The position numbers and the translations under genes were made by a program. A stretch of 64,000 bases of DNA. It comes from Enemella evansiae (lineage in GTDB: Bacteria > Actinomycetota > Actinomycetes > Propionibacteriales > Propionibacteriaceae). The notes under the pieces were generated by a model. The model made no database searches and was not told where the DNA came from. It worked only from the letters and a program-made list of their open reading frames with translations. This document shows, one piece after another, positions 42,093 to 50,377 of this stretch; the stretch's first letter is position 1, and every line of letters begins with the position of its first letter. The stretch lies in contig NZ_NMVP01000023.1 in NCBI RefSeq assembly GCF_002250705.1, positions 62,001-126,000 on the forward strand. The letters run 5' to 3'.

Positions 42093-43094
42093 TCAGTCGG
42101 TGAGGGCGGCGATGAGCGTGCGGACGCGGCGCTCGATGTCGTCGCGGATCGCTTCGACGCCCTCGGGCGAGGCCAGCGCGGGGTCGCCGACGGCCCAGTC
42201 CTCGTAGCGGACGCCGGGGATGATCGGGCACACGTCGCCGCAGCCCATGGTGACGACCACGTCGGCGGCGCGGACGGCGTCGTCGGTGAGCGGCTTCGGG
42301 AACGCCGTCTCCGCCTCCTTCGCTCCCTCGATGTCGGTCAGGAGGGATCGGACGTGCGGGTGCACGTCGGGAGCCGGGCTCGAGCCCGCGGAGCGGGCGA
42401 TGACCTTGCCGTCCGCGAGCCGGTTGACGATCGCGGCGGCGAGCTGGGAGCGGCCGGCGTTGGCCACGCACACGAACAGCACCTGCGGCACCCCGGTCTC
42501 CCGGTCCCGGGTCAGGTCGGCGAGGCGCTGGCGGGCGAAGCGCTCGGTGAGCGGGATCATGTGCTGGGTCAGCTTGGCTGAGCGCGCGAGGCCCGCGTAG
42601 GACTCCCGCACGATCGCGATCACGAGGTCGCGGTCCAGGCTCGTTGCTTCGTCGGCCAGTTCCTCGCCCAGGCGGGTGACCCGGCCGTCCATGTCAGGCA
42701 GCGCCGCGGCGCGGGGCACGGTCTGCTCGGTGGCGTCGGCGACCGCGGCCGGTGCGAATGCGTCGAGCAGCGCGGCGACGGCGCGCCGCCTCGCCGGGGC
42801 GATCCGGTACCAGACCCAGGTGCCGCGGCGCTCGGACAGCAGCAGGCCGGTCTCCTTGAGCACCTTCAGGTGGTGGGAGACGGTGGGCTGGGACACGTCG
42901 GCCAGCTCGGCGAGGTCGCACACGCACGACTCGCCGCGGGGATCAGTCGCGATCGCCGAGAGCATCCGCAGCCTCAGCGGCTCCGCGAGCGCCTTGAGCG
43001 CGCCGGCCACGGTCGCGGCGGCGTCCTGGCCGATCGCGTGCGTCGCGGACGGCGCGCAGGCCCCGGCGTCGGTGACGACTTCGGCAGTGGTCAT
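42093..43094 (-). CDS. ArsR-ArsC fusion: repressor plus arsenate reductase
   Basis: The 333-residue protein has an ArsR domain at 25-115 (C57-V-C59-DL, VSQPTVSHHLKVLKETGLL, RRGTWVWYRI). A three-helix linker domain at 135-200 (DLVIAIVRESYAGLARSAK) is known from actinobacterial ArsC proteins. An ArsC domain at 203-333 has C209-x5-R215 and MGCGDVCPIIPG. The sensor and the enzyme thus share one chain. The ATG overlaps the ACR3 stop (ATGA). Such fusions suggest local coupling of arsenate reduction to derepression. Confidence 0.88.
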   Translation of the reverse strand: MTTAEVVTDAGACAPSATHAIGQDAAATVAGALKALAEPLRLRMLSAIATDPRGESCVCDLAELADVSQPTVSHHLKVLKETGLLLSERRGTWVWYRIAPARRRAVAALLDAFAPAAVADATEQTVPRAAALPDMDGRVTRLGEELADEATSLDRDLVIAIVRESYAGLARSAKLTQHMIPLTERFARQRLADLTRDRETGVPQVLFVCVANAGRSQLAAAIVNRLADGKVIARSAGSSPAPDVHPHVRSLLTDIEGAKEAETAFPKPLTDDAVRAADVVVTMGCGDVCPIIPGVRYEDWAVGDPALASPEGVEAIRDDIERRVRTLIAALTD

Positions 43095-44185
43095 GATGGG
43101 CTCGATTCGGCGTAGGGGTCGGTGCGGAACCAGGCGCGGGCCGCCCAGAGCGAGACGTAGACGAGGCCGACGAGCACCGGCACCTCGATGAGGGGGCCGA
43201 CGACGCCGGCCAGAGCCTGCCCGGATGCGGCTCCGAAGGTGCCGATGGCGACGGCGATGGCGAGCTCGAAGTTGTTGCCCGCAGCGGTGAACGCCAGCGT
43301 CGTCGACCGGGCGTAGCCCAGGCCGAGGCCGCGGCCGAGCAGCATCCCGGCCAGCCACATGATCGCGAAGTAGGCCAGCAGAGGCAGCGCGATCCGGGCG
43401 ACGTCGAGCGGGTTGGAGGTGATCGCCTCGCCCTGCAGCGCGAACAGCAGCACGATCGTGAACAGCAGCCCGTACAGCGCCCAGGGCCCGATCCGGGGCA
43501 GGAACTTCTCCTCGTACCACTCCCGGCCGCGGCGCTTCTCGCCGATCCACCGGGAGGCGAAGCCGGCGACGAGCGGGACGCCGAGGAAGACCAGGACGTT
43601 GAGCGCGATCTGGCCCACGGACACGTCCAGACCCTGCGTGTCCAGGCCCAGCCAGCCGGGCAGCATGGCGAGGTAGAACCAGCCCAGCACCGAGAACATC
43701 ACGACCTGGAACACCGAGTTGATCGCCACCAGCACCGCGGTGGCCTCGCGGTCGCCGCAGGCGAGGTCGTTCCAGATCACCACCATCGCGATGCACCGCG
43801 CGACCCCGACGATGATCAGGCCGGTGCGGTACTCGGGCAGGTCCGGCAGGAAGGCCCAGGCCAGGGCGAACATGACCGCGGGTCCGACGAGCCAGTTCAG
43901 AACCAGCGAGGAGATGAGCAGCTTCTTGTCGCCGGTGACGGCGGCGACCCGGTCGTAGCGGACCTTTGCGAGCACCGGGTACATCATCACCAGCAGTCCC
44001 AGCGCGATCGGCACTGAGATCCCGCCGACTTCGAGTCGGGACAGCAGGCCGGACAGGCCGGGGACAAGACGGCCGAGGAGCAGGCCGGCGACCATCGCCA
44101 GGCCGATCCAGGCGGGCAGCCACCGGTCCAGGGTCGAGAGCCGTCGGGTCGCCGGAGGCGCAGCGGTCGCCGCTTGATTAGACAT
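43091..44185 (-). CDS. acr3: ACR3-family arsenite efflux permease
   Basis: The 364-residue, ten-helix protein is ACR3. It has the conserved Cys in VGVARCIAMVVIWNDLACGD, then the FTAAGNNFELAIAVAIGTFG motif, near-identical across the family. ACR3 expels As(III) using the proton-motive force. It heads the operon acr3, arsR-arsC, arsC-arsC, read leftward from an ArsR-type operator at 44193-44210. Confidence 0.95.
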   Translation of the reverse strand: MSNQAATAAPPATRRLSTLDRWLPAWIGLAMVAGLLLGRLVPGLSGLLSRLEVGGISVPIALGLLVMMYPVLAKVRYDRVAAVTGDKKLLISSLVLNWLVGPAVMFALAWAFLPDLPEYRTGLIIVGVARCIAMVVIWNDLACGDREATAVLVAINSVFQVVMFSVLGWFYLAMLPGWLGLDTQGLDVSVGQIALNVLVFLGVPLVAGFASRWIGEKRRGREWYEEKFLPRIGPWALYGLLFTIVLLFALQGEAITSNPLDVARIALPLLAYFAIMWLAGMLLGRGLGLGYARSTTLAFTAAGNNFELAIAVAIGTFGAASGQALAGVVGPLIEVPVLVGLVYVSLWAARAWFRTDPYAESSPS

Positions 44186-44192
44186 GCCTCTA

Positions 44193-44210
44193 TATTGACA
44201 CTCTTCGATT
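44193..44210. promoter_or_regulatory. ArsR-type operator upstream of acr3
   Basis: TATTGACA-CTCT-TCGATT matches the half-sites at the arsR promoter (37751-37768), with a slightly different spacing. It lies 8 bp before the acr3 ATG, so a repressor bound there would block transcription or the start. Confidence 0.65.
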
Positions 44211-44277
44211 CAGCGTGCAACCGGCGATGACAGCCCATCGCAGTGCGGTGACGCGCCCGAGCAAGCGGCGCGCCGAG

Positions 44278-44907
44278 CTATCCGACGCTGAGCGCGGCGA
44301 GCTCGTCCGGGGTGCCGGTGACGACGAGACGCAGATCGTCGTGGTCGTCGTCGATCCGCCAGTCCACGAACGAGCAGCAGGAACTCTCGACTGCGACCAG
44401 GTCGCGCAGCCGCTGCGCGGAGTCGTCGGTTCTGGCGTAGTGCACGACCAGTCTGGTCTCGCCGCGTTCGACCGCGAGGAGATGCTCGTCGTCGAACGCC
44501 CGCCACCTCTGGACCTGCTCCTTGCCCGCGCTGGGCGTGAGCGCGCAGGCGATCGGCAATCCTGGCAGTGGCCCGACGGGCGACTCGACTCGCGTCGCCG
44601 CTGTCATCGGCGCTCCACCGATGACAGCGTGCAGCTGGTCGACGGTCGGCGAACCGGCGAGGCCGTCGGGTGTCCGGTAGACGCGGCACGCGAGCCCGAC
44701 GGGCGCGTGCTCGTCGGCGAAGGGGTCGACGCCGTCGACAAGGACGGTCGGCGAGCCGTGGAACCCGAGGCGTACGGCGTCCTCGGCGGTCTCGACCCGC
44801 TCATGGCCGACCCGGACGTCTGGTCGGCCGTCGAGCACCTTCGCAAGCAGCTGGTCGAGGACCTCCCAGTTCGGGCACCCGTCGAAGTACTGCAGCGTGA
44901 TCTCCAT
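44278..44907 (-). CDS. Thioredoxin-fold protein fused to an ESSCCSF domain
   Basis: The 209-residue protein starts with a thioredoxin-like fold: ITLQYFDGCPNWEVLDQLL, FHGSPTVLVDGVDPFADE and GLACRVYRT. The CPNW pattern lacks the second active Cys. From about residue 108 comes a second domain, IACALTPSAGKEQVQRW, ETRLVVHYA and VAVESSCCSFVDWRI, with a vicinal Cys pair. I recall such domains near mercury and zinc regulators but cannot name the family. Both parts suggest binding or transfer of soft metals. GAGGAG precedes the ATG. It follows the P-type ATPase gene by 12 bp. Confidence 0.65.
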   Translation of the reverse strand: MEITLQYFDGCPNWEVLDQLLAKVLDGRPDVRVGHERVETAEDAVRLGFHGSPTVLVDGVDPFADEHAPVGLACRVYRTPDGLAGSPTVDQLHAVIGGAPMTAATRVESPVGPLPGLPIACALTPSAGKEQVQRWRAFDDEHLLAVERGETRLVVHYARTDDSAQRLRDLVAVESSCCSFVDWRIDDDHDDLRLVVTGTPDELAALSVG

Positions 44908-44919
44908 GATCAACTCCTC

Positions 44920-46887
44920 TCAGTCTCTGCCCGCGCGGACCGCTGCCGCTGCCGGTGACGTCGTCTCACGCGACGCAGCCGCCGCAGGACGCTTGGCACG
45001 CGCGGCGCGCAGCCCGTTGGCGATGACGACGACCTCGGCGACCTCGTGGACGAGCACGACAGCGGCCAGGCCCAGCACGCCGGTGATGGCCAGCGGCAGC
45101 AGCACGGTGATGATGGCCAGGGACAGCACGATGTTCTGGTTCATGATCGCCCGGCCGCGGCGGGCGTGGCGCAGCGCCTGCGGGATGAGGCCGAGGTCGT
45201 GGCCGGTGAAGGCGACATCGGCGGACTCGATCGCGGCATCTGAGCCGGTCGCGCCCATCGCAATGCCGACGGTCGCCCCGGCCAGGGCGGGGGCATCGTT
45301 GATGCCGTCGCCGATCATCGCCGTGGGCGACTTCTCCGCCAGCTGGGCGACGATGCGGGCCTTGTCCTCGGGGCGCAGCTCGGCGTGCACGTCGCCGATC
45401 CCGGCGAGCTGCGCGAGCGCGTGCGCGGTGCGGGCGTTGTCGCCGGTGAGCATGCTCACCTCGACGCCTTGGGCCTGCAGCGTGCGCACGACGTCGAGGA
45501 CCTCGGGGCGCAGCTCGTCGCGGACGCCGAGCGCCCCGGCCAGCTGGCCGTCGACCGTGACGAGCACGCAGGTCTGGCCCTCGGCCTCCAGGTCCTCGAC
45601 CCGGGCCTTGAGCGGGCCCGCGTCGATCCAGCGGGGGCTGCCCACTCTCACCCGGCGGCCGTCGACCAGGCCGCCGATACCGTGCCCGGCCTCCTCGGTC
45701 ACGTCCTGCGCGGCGGGGGCTCCCTGGCCTGCGGCGGCGATGGCGGCGGCGAGCGGGTGCGTCGAGTGCTGCTCGACGGCGGCGGCCCAAGCCAGCACCT
45801 GCGCCTCGTCGAAGGCGTCGGCTGCGACCACGGCGGTGACCTCGGGCCGGTTGCGGGTCAGGGTGCCGGTCTTGTCCACGGCGAGGTGGCGGATGCCGCC
45901 GAGGCGCTCGAAGGCGGCCCCGCTCTTGATGACGACGCCGAACTTCGTCGCCGCCCCGATCGCGGACACCACGGTGACCGGCACCGCGATCGCCAGCGCG
46001 CACGGGCTGGCCGCGACCAGCACGACCAGGGCGCGGGTGATCCAGGTCTCGGGGTCGCCGAGCAGCGCACCGAGCACGCCGACCAACACCGCGAGGACCA
46101 TCACGCCGGGCACCAGCGGCCGGGCGATCCGGTCAGCGATGCGGGCCCGGTCGCCCTTCTCGGCCTGGGCCTGCTCGACCAGCTCCACGATGGTGGTCAG
46201 CGAGTTGTCGGTGCCCGCGGCGGTCGCCTCGACCTCCAGGACGCCGGTGGTGTTGATCGCGCCGGCGGAGACCTCCTCGCCGGGGGCGACCACGACGGGG
46301 ATCGACTCTCCGGTGATCGCCGAGGTGTCCAGGCTCGACCGGCCAGCGCGGACCACACCGTCGGTCGCGACCCGCTCACCGGGGCGGACCAGCAGCACGT
46401 CGCCGACGGCGATCTCCTTCGCCGGGACCTCGACCGAGGCACCGTCGCGCAGTACGGTCGCGGTCTCCGGCACGAGCTTCAGCAGCGCGCGCAGGCCGCC
46501 GCGGGCCCGGTCCATCGCTTTGTCCTCCAGGGCCTCGGCGATCGAGTAGAGGAACGCCAGCGCCGCGGCCTCCTCCACGTAGCCGAGGATCACCGCGCCG
46601 ACGGCGCTGATCGTCATCAGCAGCGCGATGCCGAGCTTCCGCTTGACGACCAGGTTCCGGATCGCGCCGGGGACGAACGTGTACGCGCCGAGCAGTAGGC
46701 CCGCCCAGAACGCGGCCAGCGCTGCGACGTGCAGCCCCGACCACTCCAGCACCAGGCCGGTGCCGAACCCGACCCCGGAGAGGATCGGCACCGCCAAGCC
46801 CGGGTCGCGCCACCTCGGGCGCTCGGTCTCCTCTACCTCCTCGACGGCGCTGGTGGTCGGCTCGTCGCAGCCGCAGGCGTCGCTCAC
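44920..46887 (-). CDS. P1B-type metal-exporting ATPase
   Basis: The 655-residue protein has a P1B ATPase core: TGES (192-195, actuator), S294-P-C296 (membrane metal site), D338-KTGTLTRN (phosphorylation), MLTGDN and GDGINDAPALAG. The SPC motif and the short N-terminus without a HMA domain point to the P1B-4/Cd-Co-Zn group rather than copper pumps. The first residues contain ACGCDE, a possible metal hand-off site. GTG 46887 forms a GTGA overlap with cmtR, so the sensor and pump are cotranscribed. Confidence 0.9.
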   Translation of the reverse strand: MSDACGCDEPTTSAVEEVEETERPRWRDPGLAVPILSGVGFGTGLVLEWSGLHVAALAAFWAGLLLGAYTFVPGAIRNLVVKRKLGIALLMTISAVGAVILGYVEEAAALAFLYSIAEALEDKAMDRARGGLRALLKLVPETATVLRDGASVEVPAKEIAVGDVLLVRPGERVATDGVVRAGRSSLDTSAITGESIPVVVAPGEEVSAGAINTTGVLEVEATAAGTDNSLTTIVELVEQAQAEKGDRARIADRIARPLVPGVMVLAVLVGVLGALLGDPETWITRALVVLVAASPCALAIAVPVTVVSAIGAATKFGVVIKSGAAFERLGGIRHLAVDKTGTLTRNRPEVTAVVAADAFDEAQVLAWAAAVEQHSTHPLAAAIAAAGQGAPAAQDVTEEAGHGIGGLVDGRRVRVGSPRWIDAGPLKARVEDLEAEGQTCVLVTVDGQLAGALGVRDELRPEVLDVVRTLQAQGVEVSMLTGDNARTAHALAQLAGIGDVHAELRPEDKARIVAQLAEKSPTAMIGDGINDAPALAGATVGIAMGATGSDAAIESADVAFTGHDLGLIPQALRHARRGRAIMNQNIVLSLAIITVLLPLAITGVLGLAAVVLVHEVAEVVVIANGLRAARAKRPAAAASRETTSPAAAAVRAGRD

Positions 46888-47252
46888 GAGGCGTTCCCCG
46901 AGCCGTTCGCGGCGCAGCAGCCGGGCACCGAGCAGTGCGGGTCGATGCACGGCGCGTCCTCGTCCACCGCGAGCGTGACCTCCACCAGCGCCGTCAGCGC
47001 CGCCGCGAGGTGCGGATCGGCGATCTCGTACCTGGTCTGCCGTCCCTCGGGCTCGGCGACGATGATCCCGCAGTCGCGCAGGCAGGACAGGTGGTTCGAC
47101 ACGTTCGAACGCGTCAGCCCCAGCTCGCGCGACAGCACGGCGGGGTGGCTCGGGCCATCGAGCAGCGCCATCAGGATCCGGGAGCGCGTCGGGTCGGCCA
47201 TCGCCCGGCCGAGCCGGTTCAAAACGTCGAGGCGCGAAGCAATGGTCAGCAT
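46884..47252 (-). CDS. cmtR: CmtR-type Cd/Pb-sensing repressor
   Basis: The 122-residue ArsR-family protein closely follows Mycobacterium tuberculosis CmtR as I remember it: LGRAMADPTRSRILMALLDG and LTRSNVSNHLSCLRDCGI. The three metal ligands fall at identical numbers, C57, C61 and C102. An extra Cys cluster (HCSVPGCC) is present in the tail. It represses the downstream ATPase gene until Cd or Pb binds. It is divergent from the carrier at 47300 across 47 bp. Confidence 0.9.
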   Translation of the reverse strand: MLTIASRLDVLNRLGRAMADPTRSRILMALLDGPSHPAVLSRELGLTRSNVSNHLSCLRDCGIIVAEPEGRQTRYEIADPHLAAALTALVEVTLAVDEDAPCIDPHCSVPGCCAANGSGNAS

Positions 47253-47299
47253 GCACTGAACTATACAGCAGTTGCTGACTAATCGGGAGGTCCGGGAGA
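47253..47299. promoter_or_regulatory. Shared divergent promoter, cmtR and carrier gene
   Basis: This 47-bp gap must hold promoters for both directions. It includes the dyad AACT-ATACAGC-AGTT, a possible CmtR operator, and a TATAC core. GGGAG precedes the carrier ATG. Confidence 0.5.
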
Positions 47300-48310
47300 A
47301 TGGACGCCATGCGTTCGGGAGCGGAGTGGATGGAGCGGCACCAGGTGCCGCTGTACCTCGCCGCCCTCGCGGCCGGGGCGGCGCTCGGCCTCGTCGTACC
47401 CGCCGTCGCGCACCCCGCGGAGTCCGCGATCAGCCCGGTTCTCGGCCTGCTGCTCTACGCGACCTTCCTCGGCGTTCCGTTCGCCAGGATCGGCCGGGCG
47501 CTGCGCGACTGGCGGTTCCTCGCCTCCGTGATGGCGGTGAACTTCGTCGTCGTCCCGGTCGTCGTGCTCGCCCTCTCCAGGATCGTCGCCCACGACCGGG
47601 TGCTCCTGGTCGGCGTCCTGTTCGTGCTGCTGACCCCGTGCGTGGACTACGTCATCGTGTTCACCGGCATCGCCGGCGGTGCGAAGGACCGGCTGCTGGC
47701 CGCAGCGCCGCTGCTGATGCTCGCGCAGATGCTGTTCCTGCCGCTCTATCTGTGGCTGTTCGTCGGGGCCGAGTTCGTCCAGGCCGTCGACCTCGCGCCG
47801 TTCGTCGAGGCGTTCGCGCTGCTCATCGTCCTGCCGCTGGCCGCTGCCGGCATCACGCAGTTCGCTGCCCTACGCACCCGTGCGGGCCGGGTCGTGCAGG
47901 AGGTCGTCCTTGGCGCGATGGTGCCGCTGATGATGCTCACCCTCGCCGTGGTCGTCGCCTCCCAGGTCGCCGGTGTGAGCGCGCGGCTCGGCTCGCTGCT
48001 CCTCGTCGTCCCGGTCTACGTCCTCTTCGCCGCCGTCATGGTGCCCATCGGCGCGGCGGCCGGCCGGATCGCCGGACTGGACGCGCCCGGACGAAGGGCC
48101 GTCGTGTTCAGCGGCGCGACGCGGAACTCGCTCGTCGTGCTGCCGCTGGTGCTCGCCCTGCCCGCGGCGTTCGACCTCGCTCCGCTGGTCGTCGTCACCC
48201 AGACCCTGGCCGAGCTGGTCGCCATGGTGATCTTCGTCCGGCTGGTCCCGAAGGTCGTCCCCGGCCCGACACGAGGTTCCGCGTCCGGCTCGGCTGCGTC
48301 GGTCTCGTAG
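47300..48310 (+). CDS. Bile-acid-symporter/ACR3-like carrier
   Basis: The 336-residue protein has about ten helices of the BASS/ACR3 superfamily (VLGLLLYATFLGVPF, LLTPCVDYVIVFTGIAGGAKD, VFSGATRNSLVVLPLVLALP). The Cys in LTPCVDYV and the GATRNS motif parallel the ACR3 Cys and TAAGNN sites, but the overall identity with the true ACR3 at 43091 is low. It may export arsenite or another oxyanion or metal complex. Regulation by CmtR through the shared promoter would suggest a metal rather than a bile-acid role. Confidence 0.75.
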   Translation: MDAMRSGAEWMERHQVPLYLAALAAGAALGLVVPAVAHPAESAISPVLGLLLYATFLGVPFARIGRALRDWRFLASVMAVNFVVVPVVVLALSRIVAHDRVLLVGVLFVLLTPCVDYVIVFTGIAGGAKDRLLAAAPLLMLAQMLFLPLYLWLFVGAEFVQAVDLAPFVEAFALLIVLPLAAAGITQFAALRTRAGRVVQEVVLGAMVPLMMLTLAVVVASQVAGVSARLGSLLLVVPVYVLFAAVMVPIGAAAGRIAGLDAPGRRAVVFSGATRNSLVVLPLVLALPAAFDLAPLVVVTQTLAELVAMVIFVRLVPKVVPGPTRGSASGSAASVS

Positions 48311-48330
48311 ACATCTCCTTGACGGGACGC

Positions 48331-48366
48331 GACCGAGGCCCCCGCAGTCTTGCGGGGGCCTCGGTC
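48331..48366 (+). terminator. Very strong terminator hairpin
   Basis: GACCGAGGCCCCCGCA (48331-48346) and TGCGGGGGCCTCGGTC (48351-48366) form a perfect 16-bp stem with a GTCT loop. It closes the metal-resistance module; the lack of a U-run leaves its direction open. Confidence 0.8.
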
Positions 48367-48416
48367 TCAGAACCCTGTCTCGTTGAGCGCCCGACCGAGA
48401 CGGGGTTCCTGAGACC
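48363..48416. repeat. Second inverted repeat, overlapping the terminator
   Basis: GGTCTCAGAACCCTGTCTCG (48363-48382) and CGAGACGGGGTTCCTGAGACC (48396-48416) are imperfect inverted copies (one extra base, one mismatch) around a 13-base spacer. It sits between the metal module and the Abi gene. It could be a terminator for the Abi transcript or an old recombination end. Confidence 0.7.
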
Positions 48417-48424
48417 GCGTCTAT

Positions 48425-49411
48425 TCAGGACTGCCAGAGAGCGAGCGACGCCCAGTCCTCGGGCGCGCCCAAGGACTGGATCGTGAGCGCCTCCGTGGCC
48501 GGGAACCTGCGGAGCAGCGATGCGAGCTGCGCCGACCAGGTCGAGCGGGCCTCGATCGACGGCAGCAGGTAGGCGATGACGGCGAGAGCGTTATAGGTGC
48601 CGTAAACCTGCTTGGCGCTCTCGGAGTCTCGGAGGTGATCGAGCACGGGGATCTGGCCGATCTTGGGTCGTGACGGCGCGTTCTGGAGCTTTCGGTTGAA
48701 CAGCCGCGCGTGGTGGGCCGAGACGTTCCGGACGTAGTTGAGGCTCGCGAGCCAGCTGGCCATCATCCTCTTGCCCGGGACTCCGAAAGCCCGAGCGACC
48801 TCCTCGGCGTCTTTCTGGTTCATCCCGCGGTAGAGGACGGAGAGGTGTCCGAGCTCCAGGATCTCCGTGAGCGCCCAGACCGGCATCCGGTCGTCGTACT
48901 TCGTGCGGAAGTGCTCGACGAACTGCTCGTCGGAGCCGGCCTGCCGATCGCGGACCCGTTGCAGCCACTGCACGTGCTTGCTCGGCTTCGGATCCCGGAC
49001 GTCGGTGCCGTCGGCGGTGAAGGCCGTCATGAAGAGGGAGGGATCCTCGTAGGCGAAGACGGCCGAACGACCGAGCACGTAGCCCATGGGCATGCGCACG
49101 GCGACCTCGACCCGCTCCAAGCCGTCCAGGACGAGCATGCGCAGCTCTCGGTCGAAGTCGATGATCTCCTCGGCGTGCGCGAGGCGCGTCCCCGGCCGGA
49201 AGTCGCCGAGCACGCGGATGCGGGTCCGGCCGTCGTCATCGACGTGCTCCTCGGACTCGCGGAACGGGTACAGGTAGCCGGTGAGCCGGTAGTAGCCGAT
49301 CGCCTCCAGCACCCGAGCCGCATGCTCTCGATCGCCGACATCGAGCCCGTGCTCGACCAGTCGGTCGACCTGCCCTTCCACCGGCAGCCACGGCTTGCTG
49401 TACTCGACCAT
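48425..49411 (-). CDS. Abi_2-family (AbiD/AbiF-like) abortive infection protein
   Basis: The 328-residue protein fits the Abi_2 family: KPWLPVEGQVDRLVEHG start, IGYYRLTGYLYPFRE, FDRELRMLVLDGLERVEVAVR and NYVRNVSAHHARLFNRKL. The R-N-x-x-A-H-H motif is the HEPN-like RNase site. Such proteins stop phage growth by killing or arresting the host, often by RNA cleavage. ATG 49411 follows GGGAGGACG. It is isolated from the recombinase gene by a terminator. It adds a second defence function to the island. Confidence 0.85.
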   Translation of the reverse strand: MVEYSKPWLPVEGQVDRLVEHGLDVGDREHAARVLEAIGYYRLTGYLYPFRESEEHVDDDGRTRIRVLGDFRPGTRLAHAEEIIDFDRELRMLVLDGLERVEVAVRMPMGYVLGRSAVFAYEDPSLFMTAFTADGTDVRDPKPSKHVQWLQRVRDRQAGSDEQFVEHFRTKYDDRMPVWALTEILELGHLSVLYRGMNQKDAEEVARAFGVPGKRMMASWLASLNYVRNVSAHHARLFNRKLQNAPSRPKIGQIPVLDHLRDSESAKQVYGTYNALAVIAYLLPSIEARSTWSAQLASLLRRFPATEALTIQSLGAPEDWASLALWQS

Positions 49412-49430
49412 CGTCCTCCCGGTAAAGAAA

Positions 49431-49461
49431 ATCAGCCCGCGCCTTGCGGCAACGGGCTGAT
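49431..49461 (-). terminator. Rho-independent terminator after the recombinase gene
   Basis: On the minus strand ATCAGCCCG and CGGGCTGAT form a perfect 9-bp stem, followed by TTTCTTTACC. It ends the recombinase transcript just before the Abi gene start. Confidence 0.82.
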
Positions 49462-49503
49462 CGTGATGGCTCAACTCTAGCACGGGGAGCCGACGACGGG
49501 CTC

Positions 49504-50088
49504 CTACGGACCGGCCGCTGCCCGGTGGCGGTAGTAGGTGGCCTTCGACCAGCCCACGGTCTTCGCCGCCTCGACCACGCCCAGGCCCTCCGCGTCGATG
49601 AGGTGCTGGACGGTCCTCAGGTTCCTGGCGACCATCTTTGCGTCCGGTGCCGGGCGGCCGAACTTCACGCCGCGTGCCTTTGCAGCGTCCACGCCGGCCT
49701 GGACGCGCTCCTGGATCAGCTCGCGCTCGTACTCGGCAAACGTCGCCATGAGGTTGAGTTGCATCCGGCCCTCGCGCGTGCTGGGGTCGATGCCATCGGA
49801 GACGGACCGGATGCTCACGCCGCGGGCGAGCAGGTCGTGGACGGTGTTGATGATGTCGATCATGGAGCGCCCGATCCGGTCGATGCGCCACACGACGAGC
49901 TCGTCGCCGTCCTGGAGAAGGGCGTCGAGCGCGGACCAGCCCGTGCGCGTCCTCGCGGCCTTCGATCCGGAGACCTGGTCCGAATGGATGTGCTTCTCGT
50001 CGACGCCTGCCTCGACGAGCGCGCGGCGCTGGAGGTCGTCGTCCTGCTTGTCCTTGGTGGACGTGCGCGTGTAGCCGTACCTGGTCAT
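49504..50088 (-). CDS. Serine recombinase, resolvase/invertase type
   Basis: The 194-residue protein has the serine recombinase catalytic domain: YGYTRTSTKDKQ with nucleophile S10, LVVWRIDRIGRS and FAEYERELIQERVQAG. A short C-terminal helix-turn-helix follows (GVVEAAKTVGWSKATYYRHR). Its size fits resolvases and invertases, not large serine integrases. It may resolve or invert island segments. Its ATG overlaps the VRR-NUC stop (ATGA). Confidence 0.9.
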   Translation of the reverse strand: MTRYGYTRTSTKDKQDDDLQRRALVEAGVDEKHIHSDQVSGSKAARTRTGWSALDALLQDGDELVVWRIDRIGRSMIDIINTVHDLLARGVSIRSVSDGIDPSTREGRMQLNLMATFAEYERELIQERVQAGVDAAKARGVKFGRPAPDAKMVARNLRTVQHLIDAEGLGVVEAAKTVGWSKATYYRHRAAAGP

Positions 50089-50375
50089 GCTGCTGCCCTT
50101 CTCTCTGCCAGGCGCTCGACCAGCTCGTCGACGCCGGCGACAGTGTCGACGACGTGGACCTCGGCACCCGCGCGCCGCATCTTCTCGGTGACCTCCTCCT
50201 GCAGTCGGCGCAGCTTCCCGCCGGGCCGCTTGGTCTCGACGAACACGGTGCCCGCGGGCGTGACGACGACCCGGTCGGGGACGCCGGCGCGGCCGGGGCT
50301 GGTGAACTTCATGCAGAGGAAGCCCATCTGTCGGCACCGCGCCCGCAGATGGGCTTCGACCTCGTGCTCGAGCAT
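50085..50375 (-). CDS. VRR-NUC domain nuclease, phage type
   Basis: The 96-residue protein is a stand-alone VRR-NUC: LEHEVEAHLRARCRQMG, SPGRAGVPDRVVVTPAG, FVETKRPGGKLRRLQ and the helical end. The D in VPDR and E-x-K in VETKRP are the catalytic PD-(D/E)XK residues. Small VRR-NUC proteins are common in actinophages, where they may resolve branched DNA. With the adjacent recombinase it suggests a phage- or ICE-derived right arm. Confidence 0.85.
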   Translation of the reverse strand: MLEHEVEAHLRARCRQMGFLCMKFTSPGRAGVPDRVVVTPAGTVFVETKRPGGKLRRLQEEVTEKMRRAGAEVHVVDTVAGVDELVERLAERRAAA

Positions 50376-50377
50376 CG

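Noticed and set aside
41137..42581. Plus-strand frames opposite the arsC genes
   Set aside because: Antisense shadows rich in Asp/Gly/Val/His; the minus strand has complete ArsC and ArsR domains.
49504..50088. The serine recombinase as the integrase of the island
   Set aside because: At 194 residues it lacks the large C-terminal domains of serine integrases and is the wrong type for tRNA insertion.
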